Assembly (NCBI GenBank): GCA_000431815.1
Contig: FR889252.1
Location: 40,473 to 58,970 of the forward strand
Direction of reading: 5' to 3'
Origin: Butyrivibrio sp. CAG:318
Lineage (GTDB): Bacteria > Bacillota > Clostridia > Lachnospirales > Lachnospiraceae
DNA: 18,498 nt
Each line of letters begins with the position of its first letter. The first letter of the stretch is position 1. The position numbers and the translations under genes were made by a program. Under the pieces are notes generated by a model. The model was not told where the DNA came from. It was given only the letters and a program-made list of their open reading frames with translations, and did no database searches. This document shows positions 6,678 through 13,567 of this stretch, in pieces.

Positions 6678-7847
6678 TTATTCTGCTGCTGTTGTAGCCT
6701 CGGTAGCATCCTTAACTACCATATTGTTCTTATCACTGAGATAATCACTTACCTTGCTTATGAGGAAACTGTCATAAAGGTACTGCTGTGACATTGCCTC
6801 CTGCATATCAGCAATTGAACTGTATCCCACATACTTGGCGTATTTCTCAGCCATCTCGTTATACTCATCATCAGAAAGTTCAATGTCCTCCTTTGATGCT
6901 ATCTCATATGCTACCATACAATATTCAAGCTGTGACTTCGCCTGTTCTTCACAAGTTTTCTTAATATCATCTTCCGTGATACCATATGCCTTAAGTACGT
7001 CTTCATACTTCATAGAATACTTTGTAGCCATGCTCTTATAGCTGTTTACCATATATTCATAAAACTGGTTATATACCTCATCATGCTTATCCTGAGGATA
7101 TTCACTTATCTTGGTATTATCAATAATCTTTGCCCACAATGCTGCGCGGTATGATTCGTTCTGCTTGCTTTCATTGCTTGACTTAAGAGATTCCTTCATA
7201 TACGCTTCGTAATCTGCCGTTGTAGTATATTTGCCTTCTGTTATCGTATTGATAAAATCATCATTCCATTCCGGTACAATATCATCACCGTAAATATAAT
7301 CTACCGTAACTTTAAATACTACATCTTTGCCGTTTAATTCCTCTTTGCCATAATTGTCCGGGAATTTACAATTAAGTGAATACTCCTTGCCGCACTCAAG
7401 CCCTATAAGCTGGTCGTTAAGTGTAGGAATGTAATTACCTCCGATAGTATAATCGGTTCCGTCCTTACCGGTGCTTCCACCATCAAATGCCTTGTCATCC
7501 AGATATCCGGTATATTGAAGATGAATCTTATCCTTATCCTGTACCTTGCGGTCCGTAACATGTTCCTGCGTGGTCTTGTTCTTGATCACATTCTGCTTAG
7601 CCTGTTCTAACTGTTTGTCTGTAACTTCGGCGCTGTCCACATCAATATCGATTCCGGTATAATCACCGAGTGTCACATAGCTGCTGAAATCAGGTATATC
7701 TACGTCAACATCAACACGTGCCATTGTCTCAGCCTCAGCTGTTGTCGCCTCCGTTGAATCGTCGATTTTCTTAACCTTACTGCATCCGGTAAAAGCTGTC
7801 GCTGCCATAAGTACAACAAGTCCGGCTGCCATTAATCTTTTCTTCAT
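6678..7847 (-). CDS. Trigger-factor-like lipoprotein (extracytoplasmic FKBP-type foldase)
   Basis: A 389-aa protein with a signal peptide and lipobox (AFTGC, lipidated Cys22), then an acidic linker, an FKBP-type peptidyl-prolyl isomerase domain (about 105-185, with DKIHLQYTGYLDDKAFDGG and an IPTLNDQLIGLECG-type ending) and a region like the trigger factor C-terminal chaperone domain (about 190-375). The N-terminal ribosome-binding signature of cytosolic trigger factor is absent. It therefore probably folds exported proteins on the outer face of the membrane, a role filled by PrsA in Bacillus. GGAGG lies 10 nt upstream of the ATG. The tail EATTAAE repeats the Thr/Ala/Glu composition of the linker. 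Confidence 0.87.
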   Translation of the reverse strand: MKKRLMAAGLVVLMAATAFTGCSKVKKIDDSTEATTAEAETMARVDVDVDIPDFSSYVTLGDYTGIDIDVDSAEVTDKQLEQAKQNVIKNKTTQEHVTDRKVQDKDKIHLQYTGYLDDKAFDGGSTGKDGTDYTIGGNYIPTLNDQLIGLECGKEYSLNCKFPDNYGKEELNGKDVVFKVTVDYIYGDDIVPEWNDDFINTITEGKYTTTADYEAYMKESLKSSNESKQNESYRAALWAKIIDNTKISEYPQDKHDEVYNQFYEYMVNSYKSMATKYSMKYEDVLKAYGITEDDIKKTCEEQAKSQLEYCMVAYEIASKEDIELSDDEYNEMAEKYAKYVGYSSIADMQEAMSQQYLYDSFLISKVSDYLSDKNNMVVKDATEATTAAE

Positions 7848-7882
7848 TGAAATTAGTCCTCCAAATATTTAGGTTATCTACA

Positions 7883-7911
7883 ATATTAACATACATTGCC
7901 TAAAAAATCAA
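7883..7911 (-). promoter_or_regulatory. Possible promoter for the trigger-factor-like lipoprotein
   Basis: Minus-strand TTGATT (7911-7906), 17 bp, then TAATAT (7888-7883). A modest match in the 83-nt gap. No terminator is seen after the AAA+ gene, so read-through is also possible. Confidence 0.4.
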
Positions 7912-7930
7912 ACCAAACGCATTCCCTGCC

Positions 7931-9280
7931 TTACGCCTCTAAATCCTCTGCCTCAATAGTCATAAGTGTATCTTTGTCGATATCTTTATTATCCTTTTTC
8001 ATGGCAACAATCCGGCCGGCCTGCTTTGCAATGGCATGTTCAAGATAATTTCTCGCTTCCCTGGCATTTGCAAAATTCTCCGGCTTATTGGCACACCTTG
8101 TTTCAAAATAATTAAGTGTCTTTAACTTAGCCTCTTCCGACAGCACATAATCCTGCTTCGCAGCCATGCTTTTGGTAATATCAAGCAGCTGTTTCGGCGT
8201 ATAATCCTCAAAAAGTATATATTTGTTGAATCTGGAACGCAGTCCCGGATTGGAATCGAGAAACTCTTCCATCAAATCCGTATACCCCGCAACGATAACC
8301 ACCAGATTATCCCTGTTATCTTCCATTGCCTTGAGGAGCGTGTCCACCGCTTCCTGTCCGAAATCGCCCTCCTTCTTACCGGCTGTAAGTGTATATGCCT
8401 CATCTATAAAAAGGATACCACCCATCGCTGAGTTAACCGCATCCATAACCTTAGTCGCCGTCTGGCCTATATATCCGCTTACCAGTCCTGACCGGTCTAC
8501 TTCAACAAGATGCCCTTTTGAAAGGACTCCCAGCGAATAATATATACCGGCAAGAAGCCTTGCAACCGTTGTTTTACCGGTTCCCGGATTACCTGCAAAA
8601 ACAAGATGTTTGGAAACAGACGGCTGTTTCATTCCGCGTTCCTCACGTATTTTCTGCACCTGCATAAGGTTTACAAGGCTGTTAACGTCCTGCTTGACCG
8701 CATCCAGCCCCGTAAGGCTGTTTAATTCTTCAATGGCCTCGTCAACGGTTTTTTTCTTAACTTCAGTTTCCTTAATGCTTCCCTTCGGTGCAAGAAGTCC
8801 ATATTCTCTGGCGAATTTTTCCATCATTCCGACATATGCCGTAAGCCTTCTTATCTCTTCATCGGAAGTAACATCATTGCATGCGATATATGACTGACCC
8901 ATATTACGGAAAGTATTTATATAAGTAACCGCACATCTTTTATGTTCATTCGTGCGCTCTCCGGCATCGGCAAGCACACAGCATTTAAGGGCAAAAGGCG
9001 GCTTCTCAAGGTATTCCGCTTCCATAAGATGTTCGCTGCCTATTATCGCTTTCAACATTCCTTCCGTAGCGTCAAATCCCGTTGCTTCCTTCACAAAATC
9101 AGCCTCTGTCTGCGTAAAAATCCCGTCAGCCGTGGACAGATATGCCAGAAATTTGAGCATTTCATATCGCAGATTCTCCCTGAAACCAGTGTTGATCCTG
9201 TCTTTAATAACGCCGCATCGTTCAATTTCATCCGCCATATCAAGACATGTCAGTATCTGTTCTTTAATATTATCTTCCAT
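7931..9280 (-). CDS. CbbX/SpoVK-type AAA+ ATPase with TerB-like N-terminal region
   Basis: A 449-aa ATPase of the CbbX/SpoVK group of AAA+ proteins. The N-terminal ~165 residues are helical and acidic, with LAYLSTADGIFTQTEADFV (about 45-63), which resembles TerB-like domains. The ATPase domain shows Walker A GNPGTGKTT (230-238), the GYIGQT pore-loop region (269-274), Walker B ILFIDEA (289-295), sensor 1 in VIVAGYTD and the arginine-finger motif NPGLRSRF (344-351). A helical lid follows. SpoVK itself is a sporulation protein, but many paralogues have unknown clients, so no symbol is given. AAAGGAG lies 7 nt upstream of the ATG, inside the end of apbE, which stops 4 nt before this start, so the two genes are coupled. 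Confidence 0.87.
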   Translation of the reverse strand: MEDNIKEQILTCLDMADEIERCGVIKDRINTGFRENLRYEMLKFLAYLSTADGIFTQTEADFVKEATGFDATEGMLKAIIGSEHLMEAEYLEKPPFALKCCVLADAGERTNEHKRCAVTYINTFRNMGQSYIACNDVTSDEEIRRLTAYVGMMEKFAREYGLLAPKGSIKETEVKKKTVDEAIEELNSLTGLDAVKQDVNSLVNLMQVQKIREERGMKQPSVSKHLVFAGNPGTGKTTVARLLAGIYYSLGVLSKGHLVEVDRSGLVSGYIGQTATKVMDAVNSAMGGILFIDEAYTLTAGKKEGDFGQEAVDTLLKAMEDNRDNLVVIVAGYTDLMEEFLDSNPGLRSRFNKYILFEDYTPKQLLDITKSMAAKQDYVLSEEAKLKTLNYFETRCANKPENFANAREARNYLEHAIAKQAGRIVAMKKDNKDIDKDTLMTIEAEDLEA

Positions 9281-9284
9281 TTCA

Positions 9285-10292
9285 CTACTCCTTTATAAAG
9301 CGTTCTGTCCCTTTTGTATAATACACATCATAGTTATCATCTATAAAAACCGCATATACGCCATCAAGTCCTTCTACGAGGTCTTTTGCCTTATCCATTC
9401 CAAGGACAAAACACCCTGTTGACAACGCATCACATTGTGCGGCATCCGCAGAAATCACAGTCACTGAGAGCAGACCGTTCTCACACGGATATCCGGTCGC
9501 CGGGTTCAATATATGATGATATAATTTATCATTATCATAAAAATACCGCTCATACACGCCGGATGTAACTATATTCATATCACTCAGGTCCAGCGCGAGC
9601 GACATCTGTCCTTCCTCATCAAACGGTTTCTTGATTCCTACCGTAAATCCTGTGCCGTCCGCCTTCGTCCCGATACATGATATATTGCCGCCCAGGTCCA
9701 CTATCGCACCTGTTACGCCTTCTTTCTTAAGATAATCACATATTTTCCCTGCAATATATCCCTTGGCGGTAGCACCCAGATCCAGCCTGCATCCGTTAAG
9801 TTCTATGAAATCGTCAGTAACCTCTACTTTGGAATAATCCACTTTGGTCAATGCATCTGCTATCTGCCCGGCATCCGGCAATGCCGCTTCATCAGTTCCG
9901 AACTTCCACAATGAAGAAACAGGTTCTATTGTTATATCAAGTGCTCCATCAGTAAGCTTTCCGTATTCAATGCCGGAGCGCACAAGTGCGGTCAGTTCAT
10001 CAAACCCTTTATCATCAGCTGCCTCTTTACGCGTAAGGCTTCCCGCATTATTAAGCCTGTATAACATGGAATCCTCGTCCGTGCGGGAAAAAATCCGCTC
10101 ATATTCCGAGCACATATCCACTGCCCTGCCGGCGATTTCATCACTTCCGCTGCCATAAAGCGTGACTTTCACATATGTATTAAGTGCATATCCCTGCGCA
10201 ATATATTTAGTTGAAGACGGAGTTACCCGGCTGCATCCGCATATTGATATGAATACCGCCGCTGCCATTATAATTTTCCATATATTTTTCAT
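9285..10292 (-). CDS. apbE: FAD:protein FMN transferase, lipoprotein
   Basis: ApbE transfers FMN from FAD onto Ser/Thr of extracytoplasmic flavoproteins such as the Rnf subunits RnfG/RnfD or flavin-linked reductases. The 335-aa product has a signal peptide with lipobox ICGC (Cys20), then the conserved core: D.TIEP.S.LW, the DLGATAKGYIAG loop, VDLGGN and the C-terminal DALSTGCFVLG. The start at 10292 (MKNIW) gives a normal lipoprotein signal. The frame extends to 10328 but has no ribosome binding site there. No good Shine-Dalgarno sequence precedes 10292 either, and the best promoter places the transcript start at or next to the ATG. Target flavoproteins are not in this window. It is followed within 4 nt by the AAA+ ATPase. 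Confidence 0.93.
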   Translation of the reverse strand: MKNIWKIIMAAAVFISICGCSRVTPSSTKYIAQGYALNTYVKVTLYGSGSDEIAGRAVDMCSEYERIFSRTDEDSMLYRLNNAGSLTRKEAADDKGFDELTALVRSGIEYGKLTDGALDITIEPVSSLWKFGTDEAALPDAGQIADALTKVDYSKVEVTDDFIELNGCRLDLGATAKGYIAGKICDYLKKEGVTGAIVDLGGNISCIGTKADGTGFTVGIKKPFDEEGQMSLALDLSDMNIVTSGVYERYFYDNDKLYHHILNPATGYPCENGLLSVTVISADAAQCDALSTGCFVLGMDKAKDLVEGLDGVYAVFIDDNYDVYYTKGTERFIKE

Positions 10293-10299
10293 GAAAATT

Positions 10300-10328
10300 A
10301 TTATACTCTCACTTGACACATAAATCAA
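10300..10328 (-). promoter_or_regulatory. apbE promoter, overlapping the perR promoter
   Basis: Minus-strand TTGATT (10328-10323), 17 bp, TATAAT (10305-10300). The start would fall near 10293, adjacent to the ATG at 10292, which suggests a leaderless or nearly leaderless mRNA. Confidence 0.55.
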
Positions 10329-10355
10329 TTGAATGTATATTGATAATGATTACTA
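10313..10355 (+). promoter_or_regulatory. perR promoter and PerR/Fur-type operator
   Basis: TTGACA (10313-10318), 17 bp, TATATT (10336-10341), followed at once by TGATAATGATTACTA (10341-10355). This is a 7-1-7 Fur-family box similar to the two upstream of rubrerythrin. It covers the end of the -10 and the predicted start, consistent with autorepression. Confidence 0.72.
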
Positions 10356-10372
10356 ATATCAAGGAGAACAAT

Positions 10373-10759
10373 ATGGCATCAACAGCTATGAAATACAGCA
10401 GGCAGCGTGAAGCCGTGCGTGAATTTCTTATGTCGCGCAAGGATCACCCCACAGCCGAGACGGTTTACAATAACCTGAGAGAACATTTCCCCAACATCAG
10501 TCTGGGAACGGTTTACCGAAATCTTTCCCTTCTTGTTGACCTCGGCGAAGCAATTAAACTTCCGGGAAAGGACGGTTTTGATCATTTTGATGGCAATGTC
10601 AGGCCGCACAATCATTTTATATGTGAATCATGCGGAGCGGTAATTGACCTGGATTACCCTGTTCCGGATGACATTCTTGAAAAAGCCGGCGCCGGGTTTG
10701 ACGGCATAATTACAGGTCATGCTACATTTTTTTACGGAAAATGCGCAAACTGTAAATAA
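10373..10759 (+). CDS. perR: PerR, Fur-family peroxide-sensing repressor
   Basis: A 128-aa Fur-family regulator with an N-terminal winged helix (about 8-65, TVYRNLSLL recognition region) and a C-terminal metal/dimer domain. Residues equivalent to the Bacillus PerR regulatory Fe/Mn ligands are present: His25 (H37), Asp73 (D85), His79 and His81 (H91/H93) and Asp92 (D104). The last Asp favours PerR over Fur. Cys84-x2-Cys87 and Cys124-x2-Cys127 form the structural zinc site. Start 10373 has AAGGAG 6 nt upstream. The downstream gene is a reverse rubrerythrin with two matching operators, supporting peroxide control. Zur or Fur is less likely on ligands and context. Confidence 0.88.
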   Translation: MASTAMKYSRQREAVREFLMSRKDHPTAETVYNNLREHFPNISLGTVYRNLSLLVDLGEAIKLPGKDGFDHFDGNVRPHNHFICESCGAVIDLDYPVPDDILEKAGAGFDGIITGHATFFYGKCANCK

Positions 10760-10776
10760 ATAATTTAAAAAAGTTA

Positions 10777-10824
10777 TTGACAAAAACAGTAATCATTGCT
10801 ATTATTAAACAGTAATCATTACTA
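10777..10824 (+). promoter_or_regulatory. Rubrerythrin promoter with two PerR boxes
   Basis: TTGACA (10777-10782), 17 bp, TATTAT (10800-10805). Two near-identical boxes, CAGTAATCATTGCTA (10787-10801) and CAGTAATCATTACTA (10810-10824), have centres 23 bp apart. The first fills the spacer and the second covers the start site. The core AGTAATnATTACT resembles the box at perR. Confidence 0.85.
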
Positions 10825-10873
10825 TTTTGTTTACAACTCAATAAAATAAATATTTTAAAGGAGATTTTATATT

Positions 10874-11416
10874 ATGGCAAAATTTGTATGCAGCGTATGC
10901 GGTTATGTTTATGAAGGAGAGGCAGCTCCTGAGAAGTGCCCTGTATGTGGTGTAGGGGCAGACAAGTTCATCAAGCAGGATGACGACAGAACATGGGCAG
11001 CAGAACATGTTGTTGGTGTTGCACAGGGCGTTTCAGAGGATATTATGGCAGACCTCCGCGCCAACTTTAACGGAGAGTGCTCAGAAGTAGGTATGTACCT
11101 TGCAATGGCAAGAGTTGCCCACAGAGAAGGATATCCGGAAATTGGAATGTACTATGAGAAAGCAGCTTTTGAAGAGGCTGAACACGCAGCTAAGTTTGCA
11201 GAACTTCTCGGAGAAGTTGTAACAGACAGCACAAAGAAGAACCTCGAACTCAGAGTTGAAGCTGAGCACGGCGCAACAGCAGGCAAGACAGACCTTGCAA
11301 AACGTGCCAAAGCAGCTAATCTCGACGCAATCCATGACACAGTTCACGAAATGGCAAGAGACGAAGCCCGCCACGGCAAAGCGTTCGAAGGACTTTTAAA
11401 GAGATACTTTGGATAA
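10874..11416 (+). CDS. Reverse rubrerythrin (NADH peroxidase)
   Basis: Non-haem di-iron peroxidase that reduces hydrogen peroxide (and, in clostridia, also oxygen) using electrons from NADH through rubredoxin-type partners. The domain order is reversed relative to classical rubrerythrin: the rubredoxin domain is N-terminal (Cys6-x2-Cys9 and Cys22-x2-Cys25) and the ferritin-like four-helix domain follows. It carries Glu68/Glu71, E101-x2-H104 and E164-x2-H167 as likely iron ligands. The 180-aa length is normal. AAAGGAG is 10 nt upstream. The gene is monocistronic, with its own PerR-controlled promoter and a strong terminator. Confidence 0.95.
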   Translation: MAKFVCSVCGYVYEGEAAPEKCPVCGVGADKFIKQDDDRTWAAEHVVGVAQGVSEDIMADLRANFNGECSEVGMYLAMARVAHREGYPEIGMYYEKAAFEEAEHAAKFAELLGEVVTDSTKKNLELRVEAEHGATAGKTDLAKRAKAANLDAIHDTVHEMARDEARHGKAFEGLLKRYFG

Positions 11417-11446
11417 GCTACAAGCCAAACCAATCAGACGATAATG

Positions 11447-11482
11447 ATGCTCCGGAAAGTTTACTTTCCGGAGCATTTATTA
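11447..11482 (+). terminator. Terminator after rubrerythrin
   Basis: Positions 11447-11460 and 11463-11476 are perfectly complementary over 14 bp around a TT centre, followed by TTTATTATT. The stem includes CTCCGG/CCGGAG. Confidence 0.9.
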
Positions 11483-11562
11483 TTGGCTGATTAGTCGGCG
11501 ACAGCCGACAGCGAGATGCAGCGTATGCGGAATCGAGCTGGTTTGGCGTCGCTTGATACACC

Positions 11563-11596
11563 GGTTCCGCAAGTTTACTTGCCGGAACCTTTGTTA
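11563..11596 (+). terminator. Second terminator-like hairpin, in repeat unit 2
   Basis: GGTTCC (11563-11568) pairs with GGAACC (11584-11589) and CAAGT (11570-11574) with ACTTG (11577-11581), leaving one bulge, followed by TTTGTTATT. It is the counterpart of the rubrerythrin terminator, with compensating base changes. Confidence 0.6.
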
Positions 11597-11690
11597 TTGC
11601 ATTTTTAGTCGGCGACAGCCGACAGCGAGATGCAGCGCACGCTAAACCGGCTGGTTTGGCGCCTTTGATACACCAGTTCCGGGCTGTTTA

Positions 11691-12063
11691 TATCATATTT
11701 GATAGTCTCTGTCCCAGTGTGATGTACTTGAGGTTTTTTCATTATCTTGATTGATACTATTTTGAATTTGAAATTCACCATTTCACACTTTTTTGCGATT
11801 TTGGGGGAATTTGGTGTCAATTTGGCGTGCCTTATATTGTAAAATATTAGATTTGATATATCTTTTAGTATACTTATTTTTATATATTATCACACTATAG
11901 TATCACATATAGCAAGATATTATCACCAGATTACTGATTTTATCCCAAAAAGTGTGAATATATCATATTGTATATTGTAGTGCTACTCTTCCGGCAGCAC
12001 ATAACGCCACGCCGCAATTCAAAAATCAAGCGACTGTGAAAGAAGGAACCAATAGAGTATTAT
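11691..12063. other. AT-rich stretch without a convincing gene
   Basis: No open frame here has coding character or a ribosome binding site. A 12-bp inverted repeat is present: TTCACACTTTTT at 11782-11793 and AAAAAGTGTGAA at 11947-11958. It encloses AT-rich sequence with several TATCACA-like words (11880-11930). It could be a decayed insertion or a regulatory or structural RNA region. I cannot assign it. Confidence 0.5.
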
Positions 12064-12120
12064 AAAACGGATAGTACCATTCCTGCTGGTTTCTCAGCAA
12101 AAAGAATACATATCCGTTTT
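12064..12120 (-). terminator. Long interrupted hairpin downstream of the membrane-anchored gene
   Basis: AAAACGGATA (12064-12073) and TATCCGTTTT (12111-12120) are 10-bp perfect arms. Inside, ATTC/GAAT and TGCTG/CAGCA continue the pairing. On the minus strand it ends CCGTTTTATAATA and lies 23 nt past the stop at 12143. It probably terminates that operon and could act in both directions. Confidence 0.55.
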
Positions 12121-12142
12121 CATACGTCCGTTTTTATTTATC

Positions 12143-12835
12143 TTAATAACCAAGAGTAGATGCTATTTCCACATGTTCTCCATCTATGGAAATTATTCCG
12201 GTAAACACTGTTTCAATATCGTTTACAACGCCCTCAATTCCTTTAACTTCATAACAAAGTTTGTCTATCTGCGGATTATAATAAATTCTGTAATCATATT
12301 TCCCATCTGTGCTTACATCTACACCGTATTTGTCCTTAATTCCGTCAACAGTAAGTTCAAGCGCTTTTCCCTCGGTAATAATTGATGATTCTTCGACATC
12401 AGTTATTTTATCATCTCTGTAATAAGCCTGAATTATCTTATTATCATCATCTATTACATATCCGGCTATAGCTCCGGTAGGATACCCATTTTTGTATCCT
12501 TCAAACACAACTGTATTGTTCGTATCATCAACCTTCTTAAGCTCAGCATCTAATATACTTGTATTTAAATCAGCAATATCATCCACTGTATATATCTTGG
12601 TCTCTGTTGATTCCGGCACAGCGTCTTTTATGCTTACACTTACTACATTATTATCAGTGTCACACGCATAAGCATTTTTACCAAATACTTTCTCGCACTT
12701 GATTCTAAGTGAGTTATCACTTGCAAAAACGTTGTTTGATGCTACCTTATTAATCGCAAATCCCACTATTAATGCAATAACGCAAGCTAATGCAGTCACG
12801 ATATACCATCTTTTTTTAATAAACTTAATCATCAT
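12143..12835 (-). CDS. Membrane-anchored extracellular protein, possibly PepSY-like; partner of the CHAT peptidase
   Basis: A 230-aa protein I cannot assign to a named family. A basic N-terminus precedes one hydrophobic helix (about 11-29), so it is a signal-anchored or secreted protein. The remaining ~195 residues are acidic and strand-rich, with Cys47, Cys58 and Cys194. The last 80 residues (ITEGKALELTVDGIKDKYG, then YRIYYNPQIDKLCYEVKGI and TGIISIDGEHVEI) resemble PepSY/FTP propeptide domains, some of which inhibit peptidases. This is a pattern judgement, not a confirmed hit. Two ATGs (12835 and 12832) follow AGGAGG by 4 and 7 nt. The Shine-Dalgarno sequence overlaps the TAG stop of the peptidase gene, so the two are translationally coupled and the products probably act together. 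Confidence 0.7.
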   Translation of the reverse strand: MMIKFIKKRWYIVTALACVIALIVGFAINKVASNNVFASDNSLRIKCEKVFGKNAYACDTDNNVVSVSIKDAVPESTETKIYTVDDIADLNTSILDAELKKVDDTNNTVVFEGYKNGYPTGAIAGYVIDDDNKIIQAYYRDDKITDVEESSIITEGKALELTVDGIKDKYGVDVSTDGKYDYRIYYNPQIDKLCYEVKGIEGVVNDIETVFTGIISIDGEHVEIASTLGY

Positions 12836-12843
12836 TAATCCTC

Positions 12844-13494
12844 CTAATTGATTTTAGTTGCTCCGCTTCCATAAATGACATATGAATCAGCTCCCCAATA
12901 AGAACCACTTTCTTCCAGGATTTGAACCTTTGCCATTGCCAAAGACTCTCCTAAGCCTCTTCCTGATATCATTTTATCTACAACAATCTGGTTAAATCGG
13001 TGGATACCATTTGTATCTGTCGATGCAGACACATTCTTCTTAAATGCTACAACCGATTTGGCACCTTCTTTCTGCAGTGCAGTACAGACATTTCCCTGTG
13101 CTCCATTAAGACCAGTTTTACATGCAGATATATAAATCAATTCTGCATCCGACACCGGAGCCATTGCACCAATCATTGATGCTGTCACCGTAACACTTGA
13201 CGATAGTGTGAATTTTCCTGCACTGCCATGTGTATGGAAAAATATCACATCATCATTCATTATTGCCCTTCTTAAATCTGATGCATTGCCATCTTTATAG
13301 ATGTGATAATCATATCCATTTGATGATAAACTTTTTGGACCTGACTCAGCAATCCCCTTTGTAAAGTCGCTTCTGTAAAAGCCTGCTATCAGCCTATTCT
13401 GCGCCGCATTCACTTGACTCATGCTTCCCACTGCTGCGCCTGTCAAAAAAAGCACCACCATTAACAATGCTGTAATTGCCATTCTCCTCATCAT
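12844..13494 (-). CDS. Secreted CHAT/caspase-like (clan CD) cysteine peptidase
   Basis: A 216-aa protein with a signal peptide (basic MMRRM, hydrophobic 6-20, likely cleavage after VNA at about residue 30) and a mature domain of only about 186 residues. It shows the clan CD dyad pattern: IFFHTHGS (His89-Gly90) and, after a strand, LIYISACKTG (Ala124-Cys125). It is followed by CHAT-like elements: a VCTALQKEGAKSVVAF strand-helix and the G.GLGESLAMAKVQIL helix. I infer peptidase activity from this dyad. CHAT domains are usually intracellular and fused to other modules, so a free-standing exported one is unusual. The start at 13494 (or 13491) follows AAAGGAGG; the frame reaches 13512 but that ATG lies upstream of the ribosome binding site. 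It has its own promoter and is coupled to the next gene. Confidence 0.8.
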   Translation of the reverse strand: MMRRMAITALLMVVLFLTGAAVGSMSQVNAAQNRLIAGFYRSDFTKGIAESGPKSLSSNGYDYHIYKDGNASDLRRAIMNDDVIFFHTHGSAGKFTLSSSVTVTASMIGAMAPVSDAELIYISACKTGLNGAQGNVCTALQKEGAKSVVAFKKNVSASTDTNGIHRFNQIVVDKMISGRGLGESLAMAKVQILEESGSYWGADSYVIYGSGATKIN

Positions 13495-13527
13495 TTGCAC
13501 CTCCTTTCTCATTTAGTACATACATAT

Positions 13528-13556
13528 ATATTATACCTGCTTTAACTTATTGTCAA
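13528..13556 (-). promoter_or_regulatory. Promoter for the CHAT peptidase operon
   Basis: Minus-strand TTGACA (13556-13551) followed after 17 bp by TAATAT (13533-13528), or after 15 bp by TATAAT (13535-13530). The -35 begins 11 nt past the stop of the DUF3783 gene and no terminator separates them. Confidence 0.62.
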
Positions 13557-13567
13557 CTTCATAGCCG

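Larger units (their letters stand above)
11447..11690. repeat. Tandem repeat, about 114-bp unit, 2.2 copies
   Basis: Unit 1 (11447-11560) and unit 2 (11561-11672) share the layout: a hairpin centred on AAGTTTACTT or AAAGTTTACTTT, a T-rich tract, then the same 33 bases beginning TTAGTCGGCGACAGCCGAC (11491 and 11605), a variable 20-nt stretch, then CTGGTTTGGCG and TTGATACACC. A third copy begins at about 11673 and fades by 11690. GTCGGC-GACA-GCCGAC within each unit is a further 6-bp hairpin. The two copies differ at scattered positions and by 2 nt in length. Confidence 0.85.

Noticed and set aside
7931..9280. Calling the AAA+ ATPase SpoVK
   Set aside because: The ATPase domain fits the CbbX/SpoVK group, but the long TerB-like N-terminal region and the apbE linkage are not typical of SpoVK.
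11447..11690. CRISPR array
   Set aside because: There are only two full copies, the unit is 114 bp with most of it conserved, and no short repeat-spacer pattern or cas gene is present.
11605..11820. 71-codon minus-strand frame reaching into the tandem repeat
   Set aside because: It lacks a ribosome binding site and its end consists of repeat sequence; composition is not protein-like.
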